From NCBI RefSeq assembly GCF_018131185.1, contig NZ_JAFCJE010000002.1, positions 62,001 to 126,000 of the forward strand: 64,000 nucleotides of DNA, given 5' to 3'. Below, one piece after another: positions 38,313-49,034 of this stretch. Made by a program: the position numbers and the translations under genes. Each line of letters opens with the position of its first letter. Positions within the stretch are counted from its first letter, which is position 1. Source of the DNA: Bradyrhizobium diazoefficiens (GTDB taxonomy: Bacteria > Pseudomonadota > Alphaproteobacteria > Rhizobiales > Xanthobacteraceae). The notes beneath the pieces were generated by a model. The model had not been told where the DNA came from. It saw only the letters and a list, made by a program, of their open reading frames with translations, and did not search any database.

Positions 38313-39236
38313 ATGTCCGACAATGACGACGTCCCGTTCAACCGAAACTTTCCGCTGAAAGCCGGCATCGTCGAAGAAGTCCGACCCGGCGTACGCCGCG
38401 TGCTCTGTAACAATCCGAGCCCGTTCACCTTCACCGGCACGGTCAGCTACATCGTCGGCAAGGGCAATGTCGCGATCATCGATCCCGGTCCTGATGATGC
38501 GGCGCATGCGGCTGCGCTGCTCGATGCCGTGCGCGGCGAGACGGTGAGCCATATCTTCGTCACCCACACCCATCGCGACCATTCGCCGAACACCGCGCGG
38601 ATCAAGCAGGCGACAGGGGCGCCGGTCTATGCCGAAGGCCCACACCGGGCCTCGCGCCCACGTTTCGAGAGCGAGAAGCACAATCCGGAATCCGGATCCG
38701 ACCGCGATTTTGCACCTGACATCAACCTTGCACATGGCGACGTCGTCGAAGGCGACGGCTGGCGGCTCGAGGCGGTGGCGACGCCGGGGCACACCGCCAA
38801 TCATCTGGCATTCGCCTGGCCGGAGCGAAAGTTCAACTTCGTCGGCGATCACGTGATGGGCTGGTCCACCTCGATCGTGGCGCCGCCAGACGGCTCGATG
38901 ATCGACTACATGGATTCGCTCGACCGGCTCGCCGCACGCGAAGAGGATCTCTATTTCTCCGGCCACGGCCCCGAGATCCCCGACGGCCAGCGCTTCGTGC
39001 GATTCCTGATCCGGCATCGCAAGGCGCGCGAGGCCTCGATCCTGCACCGCCTCGCCAAGGGCGAGACCGACATCCCGACCATGGTGCGCGCGATCTATAT
39101 CGGCATCGATCCCAGGCTCACGACGGCGGCCGGCTATTCGGTGCTGGCGCACCTGGAAGATCTGGTCGCCCGCGGCGTGGTCGCGACCGAGGGCGATCCG
39201 GTGATCGGCGGGACCTATCGGATGGCTGGCGCGTAG
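38313..39236 (+). CDS. metallo-beta-lactamase-fold hydrolase (LACTB2-like)
   Basis: Predicted zinc hydrolase, 307 residues. The metal motif is THTHRDHS (about 89-96), with further ligands in ATPGHTANHL, FVGDHVMGW and YFSGHGPE. A C-terminal winged-helix region (about 240-300) contains LDILHRLAKGE-like sequence and TAAGYSVLAHL, as in LACTB2 endoribonuclease/hydrolases. Family substrates vary (RNA, thioesters, glutathione conjugates), so the reaction is unresolved. ATG 38313 follows a CAGGAG sequence. It lies between palindromic repeats A and B. Confidence 0.88.
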   Translation: MSDNDDVPFNRNFPLKAGIVEEVRPGVRRVLCNNPSPFTFTGTVSYIVGKGNVAIIDPGPDDAAHAAALLDAVRGETVSHIFVTHTHRDHSPNTARIKQATGAPVYAEGPHRASRPRFESEKHNPESGSDRDFAPDINLAHGDVVEGDGWRLEAVATPGHTANHLAFAWPERKFNFVGDHVMGWSTSIVAPPDGSMIDYMDSLDRLAAREEDLYFSGHGPEIPDGQRFVRFLIRHRKAREASILHRLAKGETDIPTMVRAIYIGIDPRLTTAAGYSVLAHLEDLVARGVVATEGDPVIGGTYRMAGA

Positions 39237-39243
39237 CTCTCCG

Positions 39244-39348
39244 CTGTCATTCCGGGGCTCGCGAAGCGAGAGCCCGGAATCCATTCATCGACGAACTCCG
39301 CCGCCCGATGGATTCCGGGTTCGTGCTTCGCACGCCCCGGAATGACAG
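39244..39348. repeat. palindromic intergenic repeat (BIME-like), copy B
   Basis: Terminal arms CTGTCATTCCGGGG (39244-39257) and CCCCGGAATGACAG (39335-39348) are perfectly complementary. Inner inverted pair GAATCCAT / ATGGATTC. It separates convergent genes. Confidence 0.75.
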
Positions 39349-39353
39349 CGAGG

Positions 39354-40211
39354 CTACTTCTTGACCGTCTTTGCCGGTGCCTTCGGCGGCGGCGCTACCG
39401 GCGTCTTCTTCACGGGCTTGAGCGCGTCGGCGTCGGCCGCGGTGTTGAGATCGTCGATGAATTTCTTGACGCGTGCGGCGTTGCTGCCGAGATCGCTATC
39501 GAAATTGCGCGAGGCCGAACGGATATCGACGCGGGAGTCATCGCCGTCCGCCACGAACCTTATCGAAACGTCCTCGCGAAAACCCATGATCGGCGTGCGC
39601 GCCACCGCCTCGATGCGGCCGATGCGGCGAGGCGGCTGCGGCGCGCGCTCGTCGATGATGATCCATTTGCGCTTGTTGACGAGCTGCAGCGCGATCGCAT
39701 AGGCGCGGTCGACGGAAATCTCGAGCTCGACCGGCTCGATCTCTGGATAGAAGTGGCGCTGCTGCTCCGCCGAATAGAGCCCGGCATAGACCGCGGTGTT
39801 GGTGCCCTCGCCGGTGCGCAGGCGCGCCAGCGCGTCGAAACGCGGCGGATCAATCGGGTCGGTGGTGATGTCGTGGATCGCCGGCAGCTTGCGATATTGC
39901 AAGGCCAGATAGGCGGGGTAGGCGAGGATCGCTCCGTCGATCAGAAGGGCGAGCAGGATGCGCGCCATGCCGCGCGAGCCGTTCTGCCAGATCGCGGCAA
40001 AGCCGGCGAGCCCGAACAGGATCGAGAGGCCGGCGATCGCGAGACCGCCGAGGAAGGTCGCGAGCGCCGGCTTCGGCTCCAGGAAATCGAAACGGACGAT
40101 GATGACCGACACCACCACCGCCACCACCGCGAACACGGCCAGATTGCGCGCCCAGCCCGCGAGGCTGGACACGGGCTCCGACTGATAGGGAGCGGAAAAC
40201 CTGCGGGCCAT
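39354..40211 (-). CDS. DUF1499 membrane protein (285 aa)
   Basis: Function unknown. An N-terminal basic segment precedes three transmembrane helices (about 22-42, 52-76 and 85-105). The DUF1499 domain (about 120-265) includes KWIIIDERAP, GRIEAVARTPIMGFREDVSI and SRVDIRSASRNFDSDLGSNA with ARVKKFIDDL. The tail is Lys/Pro/Ala-rich. Length and layout fit alphaproteobacterial DUF1499 proteins. ATG 40211 starts MARRFSAPYQ. Downstream of it lies repeat B. Confidence 0.85.
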   Translation of the reverse strand: MARRFSAPYQSEPVSSLAGWARNLAVFAVVAVVVSVIIVRFDFLEPKPALATFLGGLAIAGLSILFGLAGFAAIWQNGSRGMARILLALLIDGAILAYPAYLALQYRKLPAIHDITTDPIDPPRFDALARLRTGEGTNTAVYAGLYSAEQQRHFYPEIEPVELEISVDRAYAIALQLVNKRKWIIIDERAPQPPRRIGRIEAVARTPIMGFREDVSIRFVADGDDSRVDIRSASRNFDSDLGSNAARVKKFIDDLNTAADADALKPVKKTPVAPPPKAPAKTVKK

Positions 40212-40321
40212 CGAGTGAGCTCTGCCGGGGATTTGGAGCGATGCCGGCCGATCCGGCGCGACGATGGGCCGTTGAGACCACGGCGCGGGGGCAAATTCAA
40301 GGGTTCCGGGGACCCCTGCAT

Positions 40322-40440
40322 CGTCATCGCCGGGGATAGCCGTCCGAAGGACGGCGTCGCTTCCGCTCGCCTATGCCCCGGCCATCCACCTTTCTTTCCG
40401 CCAGAACGTGGATGCCCGGGACGAAGCCCGGGCATGACGG
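40322..40440. repeat. palindromic intergenic repeat (BIME-like), copy C
   Basis: The left half contains CCGTCCGAAGGACGG, the right half GCCCGGGACGAAGCCCGGGC. The inner pair is CATCCAC / GTGGATG, with ends CGTCAT and ATGACG. It lies between two minus-strand genes. Confidence 0.65.
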
Positions 40441-40450
40441 TGGTCGTGGC

Positions 40451-42079
<1,629 letters not shown>

Positions 42080-42143
42080 TCCGACGTTCCTCCGAGAAGC
42101 CGCTGGGCGCGTTTTCGCTCTCAGCGTTGGGCCAAAGATTGCC

Positions 42144-43226
42144 ATGGGTTTTAGCGTGCCGGACTTTCGCCGCAAATGGTCTTGTCGCGGCTTTATGTCC
42201 ACTGGGGCGGCAATGGTTACCGCTGCGGTCGGGCTGTCACTGGTGTTCGCCGAGAGGGCGGAGGCGCGGAAATATCCCGCGCCGCTCGATATCTTCAACC
42301 TTGGGGCTCCAAAGCCGCGCGCAGCCGTCCGCGCCGCCAGGATTCCCCTCCCAAAACCGCGTCCCGAAGAGGCCCCGAAAGCGACCGACGAGGGGCCATC
42401 ACAGGCAGAGGGCAAGCCATCTCCGGACAAGCCGAGTGCGGAGAAGCCTGCCGAAGCCGTGCCGCCGCCCGAGAAGCCGGTCTCGGCCTGCCGTCTCGCG
42501 CTGACCGAGGAGATCGCGATCGCGCCCTCAATTCCGGATATCCGCGGCCCCGGCGTCTGTGGCGGCGAGGATCTGGTGCGGCTGGAAGCCGTCGTGCTGC
42601 CGGACAAGCGCAAGGTGACCGTCAAGCCGGCGGCTATTCTCCGTTGCACCATGGCGTCCGCGATCGCTGATTGGCTGCGCAAGGATATCGCGCCGCTCGC
42701 CACCAGCCTCGGCTCGACCATTGGCGAACTCGATAATTTCGATTCGTTCGAGTGTCGCGGCCGCAACCGTGTCGCCGGCGCGATGCTGTCGGAGCACGGC
42801 AAGGCCAATGCCCTCGACATACGTGCCATCAAGCTGGCCAACGGGCAATCGATCGGTCTGACCGACCGTACCATGTCGCGCGAGGTGCGTGAGCGCGTGC
42901 TGCACTCGGTCTGCGCGCGGTTCTCCACCGTGCTCGGCCCGGGTTCGGACTGGTACCACGAGGACCATATCCATCTCGACTTGGCGCAGCGGCGCAACGA
43001 CTACCGGATCTGCCAGTGGAACGTCTGGGATCCGCTGCCGCAGGTCGCCCCCCTGCTGCCGGCGGAACGCCCTGACGAGGCGCCGCCTCGCGAGGTCGCG
43101 GCCAAGCCGGGCGCGGAGGGGGCCGATAACGGGGAGGCGGAGAAATCGCCTGCGTCCGGAGACAAGCCGACCGCTGATGGCAACAAAGCCCAGCCGTCCA
43201 AGCCCGCAACAAAAAAGCGCCGGTGA
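42144..43226 (+). CDS. extensin-like C-terminal domain exported protein (360 aa)
   Basis: Extensin-like_C proteins of bacteria are envelope proteins structurally related to D-Ala-D-Ala peptidases; activity is mostly undetermined. Layout: signal region (FMSTGAAMVTAAVGLSLVF, cleavage near AEA), a Pro/Lys/Glu-rich linker (about 50-115), the domain (about 118-290) with ACRLALTEEIAIAP, GPGVCGG, SFECRGRNR, SEHGKANALDI and WYHEDHIHLDLA (metal-type His/Asp), then an acidic Pro/Ala tail. ATG 42195 is an alternative start. The stop codon lies inside the downstream terminator hairpin. Confidence 0.87.
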   Translation: MGFSVPDFRRKWSCRGFMSTGAAMVTAAVGLSLVFAERAEARKYPAPLDIFNLGAPKPRAAVRAARIPLPKPRPEEAPKATDEGPSQAEGKPSPDKPSAEKPAEAVPPPEKPVSACRLALTEEIAIAPSIPDIRGPGVCGGEDLVRLEAVVLPDKRKVTVKPAAILRCTMASAIADWLRKDIAPLATSLGSTIGELDNFDSFECRGRNRVAGAMLSEHGKANALDIRAIKLANGQSIGLTDRTMSREVRERVLHSVCARFSTVLGPGSDWYHEDHIHLDLAQRRNDYRICQWNVWDPLPQVAPLLPAERPDEAPPREVAAKPGAEGADNGEAEKSPASGDKPTADGNKAQPSKPATKKRR

Positions 43227-43240
43227 AACCGGCGCTTTTG
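43211..43240. terminator. terminator overlapping the extensin-like stop codon
   Basis: AAAAAA, GCGCCGGT (43217-43224), GAA, ACCGGCGC, TTTT. The TGA at 43224-43226 is in the stem top and loop. Symmetric A and T flanks make it usable by the convergent gene ending at 43263. Confidence 0.8.
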
Positions 43241-43262
43241 AAACGTCTCAGGATGGCCCTGC

Positions 43263-43943
43263 TCAGTAAGAAGAAGCGGAGCCGCCGCCCTGGAGCGCCA
43301 GCCGCGAATTGTAGGGCGAATCGCCGTGCTTGGGCTCGAGCACCACGACGAGGGTGCCGAGCTTGACGCGATCATAGAGATCGATCGCGTCCTCGTTGGT
43401 CAGGCGGATACAGCCTGACGAGATCGAGGCGCCAATATATTCCGGCTGGTTGGTGCCGTGGATGCGGAACAGCGTGTCCTTGCCTCCCGAATGGAGGTAC
43501 AGCGCGCGGGAGCCCATCGGATTGTCCGGTCCGGGTGCGACATAGGTCGGCACGCCCAGGCGCGAGATTTCGCCGGGAGTGGGGTGCCAGGCCGGCCACT
43601 CGGTCTTGCTGGCCACCTTGGCGATTCCCGACCAGGCCATGGCCTCTTCGCCGACGGTGATGCCGTAGCGGATCGCCTTGCCGCCCTCCAGCACGTAATA
43701 GAGGTAATGGTTGTCGGAATCGACCACGATCGAGCCCGGCGCTTCCTTGCGGTGGAATTCGACAATGGCGCGGCGGAACGGCTCGGCGACCGCATTATTC
43801 TCGTACTTGACCTTGGCAAGGAGTTCCTTGTCCTTCGGCTTGAACGCCTTGGTGTCGGTCGCCTCGTAGCGCGTGGCCTGCATGCAGCCTGACAGCATCA
43901 GACCAGCGGCCAGAATTCCAAATATAACTTTCAGCGACGACAT
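43263..43943 (-). CDS. L,D-transpeptidase lipoprotein (YkuD family)
   Basis: Predicted peptidoglycan or lipoprotein cross-linking enzyme anchored in the outer membrane. The 226-residue product has a lipoprotein signal (MSSLKVIFGILAAGLMLSGC, lipobox LSGC). Its YkuD domain (about 75-210) carries the His in RIHGTN and the catalytic Cys in SSGCIRL, followed by DRVKLGTLVVVL. Length is typical for the ErfK/YbiS/YcfS/YnhG group. Convergent with the extensin-like envelope gene and divergent from corA. Confidence 0.92.
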   Translation of the reverse strand: MSSLKVIFGILAAGLMLSGCMQATRYEATDTKAFKPKDKELLAKVKYENNAVAEPFRRAIVEFHRKEAPGSIVVDSDNHYLYYVLEGGKAIRYGITVGEEAMAWSGIAKVASKTEWPAWHPTPGEISRLGVPTYVAPGPDNPMGSRALYLHSGGKDTLFRIHGTNQPEYIGASISSGCIRLTNEDAIDLYDRVKLGTLVVVLEPKHGDSPYNSRLALQGGGSASSY

Positions 43944-44269
43944 GGTTTGGTTCCAATCAAAACAATACCGTGCGGAAGCTTGAGCTTGGCGCCCAAGTTC
44001 CTCGACTCCGTTAATCCCCATTATCGTTGAAATCTGCCACAATTCCAGCACTGAAGCCCTTTTCCCGCGCTGCAAGACCGTAGCTGTGGCTTTTCTGCCG
44101 CAAATTTTGCGGCGGCGTGGAGGTTGTTTGGGCGGGAAGCGCCGAACTGTCGATTCCGGGCCACAGTTGAGCCGCAAATGCAAACGCTTCGTTAATCTGG
44201 TTGTCATCGTGATCTTGTCAGAATCGCGCTAAGGGCTGTCGTTCTGACGCAGGTTTTCTGGAGTCGTGC
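43944..44269. other. 326-bp divergent intergenic region
   Basis: Between the L,D-transpeptidase and corA starts. It holds a perfect 17-bp palindrome, GCCGCAAA-T-TTTGCGGC (44097-44113). A partial copy (GCCGCAAATGCAAAC) lies about 60 bp further right. I see no M-box or other known Mg2+ riboswitch and no convincing short gene. Confidence 0.5.
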
Positions 44270-45247
44270 ATGTTTTCGGTGTTTGTTCCCTCCGAGTCCG
44301 CCCTCAAGAAGGCCGTCGTCGAGGACCTCACGGTACTGCCGGAGAGCGCGGTCTGGATCGATCTCGTCAATCCCAGCGCCGCCGAGGACAAGGCGGTGGA
44401 GCGGCTCGCGGGCATTGCCATCCCGACCCGGGAAGACATGCAGGAGATCGAGATCTCCAGTCGTCTCTATATCGAGAACGGCGCGCGCTACATGACCGCG
44501 ACGCTGATGTGCCACTCCGATACCGACATGCCCCGGACCACGGCGGTGACCTTCATCCTCGGCGACCACCGCCTCGTGACAGTGCGCTACGACCAGCCCA
44601 AGCCCTTTGCCCTGGTTGAGGCCAAGCTCGCCCGCTCCTGCACGCCCGCGATCACCGGCGAGATGGTGCTGATGGAGCTGCTGGACGCCGTAATCGACCG
44701 CTGCGCCGACATCCTGGAGCGCTGCGGCGCCGAGATCGACCAGGTCAGCCACGACATCTTCGAGCCCGAGAGCGAGCGCCACGGTCATGCCAAGCAATAT
44801 TCCCAGATCCTGATCTCGATCGGCCGCAAGGGCGATTTGACCTCGAAGGTTCGCGAGAGCCTGGTGTCCATCGGCCGCGTCGTCACGTTCCTCTCCGCGG
44901 TGGTGGAGGGCGTGAAATGGTCGAAGGACATGCGCGAGCAGCTCAAGACCATGCAGCGCGACGTGGCGTCACTGACCGATCACGCCTCCTATCTCTCCAG
45001 CAAGATCACCTTCGTGCTCGACGCCATGCTCGGCGTCGTCAATCTCGAGCAGAACAACATCATCAAGCTGTTCTCGGTCATGGCCGTCGTCCTGATGCCG
45101 CCGACGCTGATCGCCTCGATCTACGGCATGAATTTCAAGGTGATGCCGGAACTCGAATGGGTACACGGCTATCCGATGGCGCTGGTGATGATGCTGATCG
45201 CCGCGATCGTCCCGTACTGGCTCTTCAAGTGGAAGAAGTGGCTGTAA
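44270..45247 (+). CDS. corA: CorA-family magnesium/divalent cation transporter
   Basis: Homopentameric inner-membrane channel for Mg2+ (also Co2+, Ni2+). The 325-residue protein has the large cytosolic domain (about 1-250), a long stalk helix, and two C-terminal transmembrane segments (LFSVMAVVLMPPTLIASIY and ALVMMLIAAIVPYWLF) joined by the diagnostic YGMNF motif. It ends with the basic KWKKWL. Length is normal. Monocistronic by position, in a 326-bp divergent region with the L,D-transpeptidase. Confidence 0.95.
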   Translation: MFSVFVPSESALKKAVVEDLTVLPESAVWIDLVNPSAAEDKAVERLAGIAIPTREDMQEIEISSRLYIENGARYMTATLMCHSDTDMPRTTAVTFILGDHRLVTVRYDQPKPFALVEAKLARSCTPAITGEMVLMELLDAVIDRCADILERCGAEIDQVSHDIFEPESERHGHAKQYSQILISIGRKGDLTSKVRESLVSIGRVVTFLSAVVEGVKWSKDMREQLKTMQRDVASLTDHASYLSSKITFVLDAMLGVVNLEQNNIIKLFSVMAVVLMPPTLIASIYGMNFKVMPELEWVHGYPMALVMMLIAAIVPYWLFKWKKWL

Positions 45248-45432
45248 CACTACCGAGACCTTACACCGGACGCAGAGACACGATGGTTGGTGTCGCAGAA
45301 TAGAGCGGGATTGCGGCCGCGCGGTGATGCCTGTGTGCCGCCCCAATTCCTCCGGTAAAATTTGAGCAGTGGGCTGAACGTTTGCGCGAAACTTGTCTGC
45401 GATAAGCAGCATGTTAGCCGCGAGGAACAACC

Positions 45433-45651
45433 ATGGTTGAAAAACACATAACGACGCCCCGCAACGTCATCGATCTGGCGAACTATCGTCAGGCGGTGAC
45501 GAGCGGCAAGGCGCCGTCGTTGTCGGCACGCATGTGCCGGCACTGTGGTGCTCCGCTGCTCGACGGCGAGAACGACGACGACTGCTCGACTGCATTCAGC
45601 ACGGCCGCTCCGCGGCCGCGCGAGAGGTCGCGTCGAATTCGACTCGATTGA
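45433..45651 (+). CDS. small zinc-ribbon-like hypothetical protein (72 aa)
   Basis: Function unknown. MVEKHITTPRNVIDLANYRQ begins a 72-residue product with CRHCGAPLLDGENDDDC in the middle: a CxxC knuckle and a third Cys, with a His that could complete a metal site. A Pro/Arg-rich tail follows. ATG 45433 has GAGGAAC upstream. Similar short NVIDLANYR-type openings occur in other rhizobial small proteins. Cytosolic. Confidence 0.6.
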   Translation: MVEKHITTPRNVIDLANYRQAVTSGKAPSLSARMCRHCGAPLLDGENDDDCSTAFSTAAPRPRERSRRIRLD

Positions 45652-45670
45652 GGAACGGGGAGGAACGGCG

Positions 45671-45708
45671 GGCGATCCAGGTCTTGCGGCGGCGTTGTCT
45701 GGATCGCC
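45671..45708. repeat. inverted repeat in a degraded intergenic repeat
   Basis: GGCGATCCAG and CTGGATCGCC pair perfectly around 18 nt. Downstream sequence to about 45800 (TTCGCTTTCGCCTTCGCTC, then CAATGACG) looks like a decayed relative of copies A-C. Confidence 0.5.
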
Positions 45709-45806
45709 TTGCTTCCCCAAAGCACGATTTCCAATTCCGTGATTGCTTCGCTTTCGCCTTCGCTCGTTGAGCTTCGGGGGACAAGCCGCTTGCAATGACG
45801 AGGACG

Positions 45807-46565
45807 CTATACGTGCTGGCCGCCGTTGATGTGGATCTCGGCGCCGTTGACGTAAGAGCTGGTGTCCGTGCACAGCACGTAGATGATCTTGGCGACCTCG
45901 TCGGGCGTGCCGAGCCGGTGCATCGGGATCTGCTGCTCGACGATCTTCTCGGTGCCCGGTGACAGGATCGAAGTGTCGATCTCGCCCGGCGCGATGGCGT
46001 TGACGCGCACGCCGACGCGGCCGAAGTCGGAGGCCATCTCGCGCGTCAGCGAGGCGAGCGCGGCCTTCGAAGTGGCATAGGCCGCGCCCGCGAAGGGATG
46101 CACGCGCGAGCCCGCGATGGAGGTGACGTTCACGACCGAGCCCTTGGCCGCCTTCAATTCCTCGATCAGCCCGCGTGCGATCATGATCGGCGCGAAGAAG
46201 TTGACATGGAAGACATGCGTCCAGGTGTCGAGATCGGTGTCGACCGAGCCGAGCCGGGAGCCGCCGGGGCCCTTCGGCGAGATCGCGGCGTTGTTGACCA
46301 GCGCATGCAGTGTGCCGCCCTCGAGCCGGTCGCGAATCTCGTTGATCGCGCGCGCCGTGTCCTGGGGATTGCCGAGGTCGACCTGGATGTGGTCCTCAGG
46401 CCCCGCGTCCCACGGGCAGTCTTCCGGAAAGGGATGCCGCGAGCAGGTGATGACGCGCCAGCCGGCCGAGGAGAAGCGGATCACGGTGGCGTGGCCGATG
46501 CCGCGGCTGGCTCCGGTCAGGAGCAGCGTACGGCGCGGCGCATTGGACGGATGCGGCATGGACAT
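45807..46565 (-). CDS. short-chain dehydrogenase/reductase
   Basis: NAD(P)-dependent oxidoreductase, 252 residues. Classical SDR motifs: TGASRGIG (about 18), NNAA (about 90), Ser in VNVTSIAG (about 146), and YATSK (Tyr about 160, Lys about 164), then GEIDTSI. The C-terminal GGQHV is family-typical. A basic residue after the first strand (SRH) hints at NADP preference. Substrate unknown. It follows pdxH with a 32-nt gap on the same strand, so the two may be co-transcribed. Confidence 0.9.
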   Translation of the reverse strand: MSMPHPSNAPRRTLLLTGASRGIGHATVIRFSSAGWRVITCSRHPFPEDCPWDAGPEDHIQVDLGNPQDTARAINEIRDRLEGGTLHALVNNAAISPKGPGGSRLGSVDTDLDTWTHVFHVNFFAPIMIARGLIEELKAAKGSVVNVTSIAGSRVHPFAGAAYATSKAALASLTREMASDFGRVGVRVNAIAPGEIDTSILSPGTEKIVEQQIPMHRLGTPDEVAKIIYVLCTDTSSYVNGAEIHINGGQHV

Positions 46566-46597
46566 CTTTCAGGTCGGCCCAAAGTTCGAGATCAGGC

Positions 46598-47239
46598 TCA
46601 AGGGTACATCCGCGTCTTGGACCACTTCTGGTCGGCGGCGTCACGACGAAATTCGATGCGGTCATGCAGACGGAATGGGCGGTCGTGCCAGAACTCGATC
46701 CGCGACGGCGTGATGCGCCAGCCGCTCCACCCGGGCGGCCGCGGCACCTCGCCGATGACGTATCTGGCCGCGACTTTCGCGATGGCCTGCTCGAAGGCGA
46801 AGCGGCTCTCCAGCTCCTGCGACTGCTTGCTCGCCCAGGCGCCTATCTGCGCCTGCTTGGGCCGGGTGGCGAAATAGGCGTCGGCCTCGGCGTCGGTCAC
46901 CGGCGTCACGTTGCCGCGGATGCGGACCTGACGGCGCAGCGACTTCCAGTGAAAAAGTAACGCGGCCTTAGGATTTGCGGCGAGTTCGCGGCCCTTCTGG
47001 CTCGCGATGTGGCTGTAGAAGACAAAACCCTCGGTATCGAAGCCCTTCATCAGCACCATGCGCACGTCAGGCAGCCCGTCGGGGTCGACGGTTGCGAGCG
47101 CCATCGCGTTCGGATCGTTCGGCTCGCTCTTGATCGCCTCGTTCAGCCAGGCCTGGAAAAGCGCAAACGGCTCGTCGGCGGCGGTGAAATCACCGGATGT
47201 TAAGGGTGTCTGGTGTTTCATCGAGGTCGTGTCGGTCAT
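46598..47239 (-). CDS. pdxH: pyridoxamine/pyridoxine 5'-phosphate oxidase
   Basis: FMN enzyme producing pyridoxal 5'-phosphate, the last step of vitamin B6 synthesis and salvage. The 213-residue product has [47 protein letters not shown], the [12 protein letters not shown] segment and the C-terminal signature [20 protein letters not shown] with KTRMYP. Length and motifs match PdxH. Upstream of the SDR gene on the same strand. Confidence 0.95.
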   Translation of the reverse strand: MTDTTSMKHQTPLTSGDFTAADEPFALFQAWLNEAIKSEPNDPNAMALATVDPDGLPDVRMVLMKGFDTEGFVFYSHIASQKGRELAANPKAALLFHWKSLRRQVRIRGNVTPVTDAEADAYFATRPKQAQIGAWASKQSQELESRFAFEQAIAKVAARYVIGEVPRPPGWSGWRITPSRIEFWHDRPFRLHDRIEFRRDAADQKWSKTRMYP

Positions 47240-47352
47240 GTCTGGAGTCCGAGTTGCGTCCCGCGGCCCAAAACGCGTTGTTGTCCGCTACCGCCCTATA
47301 TAGGGCATGGGGACGCGTTGGCCTATCGGCGATCCGGCCGTCCGGCTTTGTC

Positions 47353-47760
47353 ATGGCGATCATCCTCATCGGACTCGGGACCGGGGGATGCAGTTTCTCC
47401 CGCAACGACCAGAGTGCCTACGCCAAGGCCGACGACAACGATCTCACCGGCTCGATCGCGCAACCGGCGAAAGACGCCCCGCCGACCGAGACCGATCTCG
47501 CCTTCGCCCGCAACGCCGCAACCGACGTCCTCAGCAAGGGCGACAAGGATTCCAGCCAGCATTGGGAGAATCCGCAGACCGGGGCGCGCGGCTCGGTGAC
47601 GCCGATCGCGCAGTCCTATGCCGCCGAGGACGGCCGCAGATGCCGCGATTTCCTGGCGAGCTACGTCAACGGCAATACCGAAAGCTGGCTCCAGGGCGCA
47701 GGCTGTCAAAGTGGCCGTGGCCGTTGGGAGATTCATACGCTAAAGCCGTGGCGGAGCTGA
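47353..47760 (+). CDS. RT0821/Lpp0805-type surface protein, putative lipoprotein (135 aa)
   Basis: Outer-membrane-associated protein of the 17-kDa-antigen-like family, function unknown. A short hydrophobic start (MAIILIGLGTGGCSF) has a cysteine that may be lipidated, though the lipobox is weak. The conserved domain is C-terminal: WENPQTGARGSVTPI, RRCRDFLASYVNGNTESWL and QGAGCQSGRGRWEI. The frame is open upstream to 47197 into pdxH sequence; no better in-frame start is visible. A DnaJ-class gene follows after 180 nt. Confidence 0.78.
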   Translation: MAIILIGLGTGGCSFSRNDQSAYAKADDNDLTGSIAQPAKDAPPTETDLAFARNAATDVLSKGDKDSSQHWENPQTGARGSVTPIAQSYAAEDGRRCRDFLASYVNGNTESWLQGAGCQSGRGRWEIHTLKPWRS

Positions 47761-47940
47761 TCAGACCCGAAGGGCCGCGTTCGCCAGGAGCGGGAACCGG
47801 CTGGCCGATAAGATCATGCCCCAAACGTAGAAATTCGGCCCGGCAAGCCTAGTTGCAAAAATGCCACTCTCTCCCCACATGGATTGCAGGTGGGGCGGGG
47901 AGCCCTTTGAACAATTCGATTTCTTGAAGGAGACGTGACG

Positions 47941-48906
47941 ATGCGCGACCCCTATGAGGTCTTGGGGGTGCCGCGGAGCGCGAGCGCTGCCGCGATCAAG
48001 AGCGCCTATCGCAAGCTTGCCAAGAAGCACCATCCCGACAGCAACAAGGATGACCCGAAAGCCGCCGAGCGGTTCTCCGAGATCAACTCGGCGAACGAGA
48101 TCATCGGCGACGAGGACAAGCGCAAGCAGTTCGACCGCGGCGAGATCGACGCCGAGGGCAAGCCGCGCTTCCAGGGTTTTCCGGGCGGCGGCGGGCCGCG
48201 CGGGCGCGCGGGTCCCGGCGGGTTCGAAAGCTATACGTTCAGGGGCGGCGGGGCGGGTGCTGGCCCGGGCGGCGGCGCGTTCGAGGATATCCTCAACAGC
48301 ATGTTCGGCGGCGGGATGCGGGGTGCGCGGCCTGGGGCTGGCAGTGCCGGGCAGTTCGAATTCGACACCGGCGGGATTGGGCTCGATCTCGACGTGAAAG
48401 TTGCCATGTCCGTCTCGCTGGAAGAATCGGTCAAGGGTGGCGAGAAGCGCGTCCGGCTGCCGACGGGCAAGGAGCTCAACGTCAAGATTCCGGCTGGCGT
48501 CGCCGAGGGCCAGCAGATCCGGCTCCGGGGGCAAGGCGAGTCTGCGCAGGGCCATCCGCCCGGCGACCTCCTGATCACCATCAGCATCGCGCCGCACGCC
48601 TTCTTCAAGGTGGAAGGCGCCGACTTGCGCATCGACCTGCCGGTTACGCTCTACGAGGCCGTGCTCGGGGCCAAGGTCCGCGTGCCGACCCTCGGCAATG
48701 CCGTGGAGCTTTCGGTCCCGAAAAACACGTCCAGCGGCCGGACCTTCCGCCTCAAGGGCAAGGGGCTGCCGAAAGCCGGCGGAACCGGGGATCTCTTCGT
48801 CACCATCAGGATTATGCTACCGGACGGGAACGATGCCGAACTTGAGGCATTGATGGAAAAGTGGCGGGACCAACACCCCTACAATCCACGGAGCGGACTC
48901 GGCTAG
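47941..48906 (+). CDS. DnaJ-class co-chaperone (CbpA-like)
   Basis: Hsp40 stimulating DnaK. The 321-residue product has a J-domain (about 4-68) with the HPD motif in KKHHPDSN, a Gly/Phe/Arg-rich linker (about 78-140), and two C-terminal substrate domains (about 155-310), [20 protein letters not shown] and [19 protein letters not shown]. The DnaJ zinc-finger cysteines are absent, placing it with CbpA. ATG 47941 has AAGGAG at proper distance; GTG 47935 is too close to it. Confidence 0.92.
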   Translation: MRDPYEVLGVPRSASAAAIKSAYRKLAKKHHPDSNKDDPKAAERFSEINSANEIIGDEDKRKQFDRGEIDAEGKPRFQGFPGGGGPRGRAGPGGFESYTFRGGGAGAGPGGGAFEDILNSMFGGGMRGARPGAGSAGQFEFDTGGIGLDLDVKVAMSVSLEESVKGGEKRVRLPTGKELNVKIPAGVAEGQQIRLRGQGESAQGHPPGDLLITISIAPHAFFKVEGADLRIDLPVTLYEAVLGAKVRVPTLGNAVELSVPKNTSSGRTFRLKGKGLPKAGGTGDLFVTIRIMLPDGNDAELEALMEKWRDQHPYNPRSGLG

Positions 48907-49034
48907 GGCGCTATCCGGGCCGGCTCGATGATCGGAGCATTCTCTTCCCGAAAGGATGATGCTCAACATACGCCTGAAGCGCGGCTCGCGCTTCGACGCT
49001 GACGTGACGTATCGGCTGTCCGGCGGGGCAGCCG

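Noticed and set aside
42080..42997. 300-codon N-terminal extension of the acyl-CoA ligase frame
   Set aside because: It overlaps the extensin-like gene entirely and adds Ser/Arg-rich sequence with no homology; MLGLMQDWPL at 42079 is the natural ligase start.
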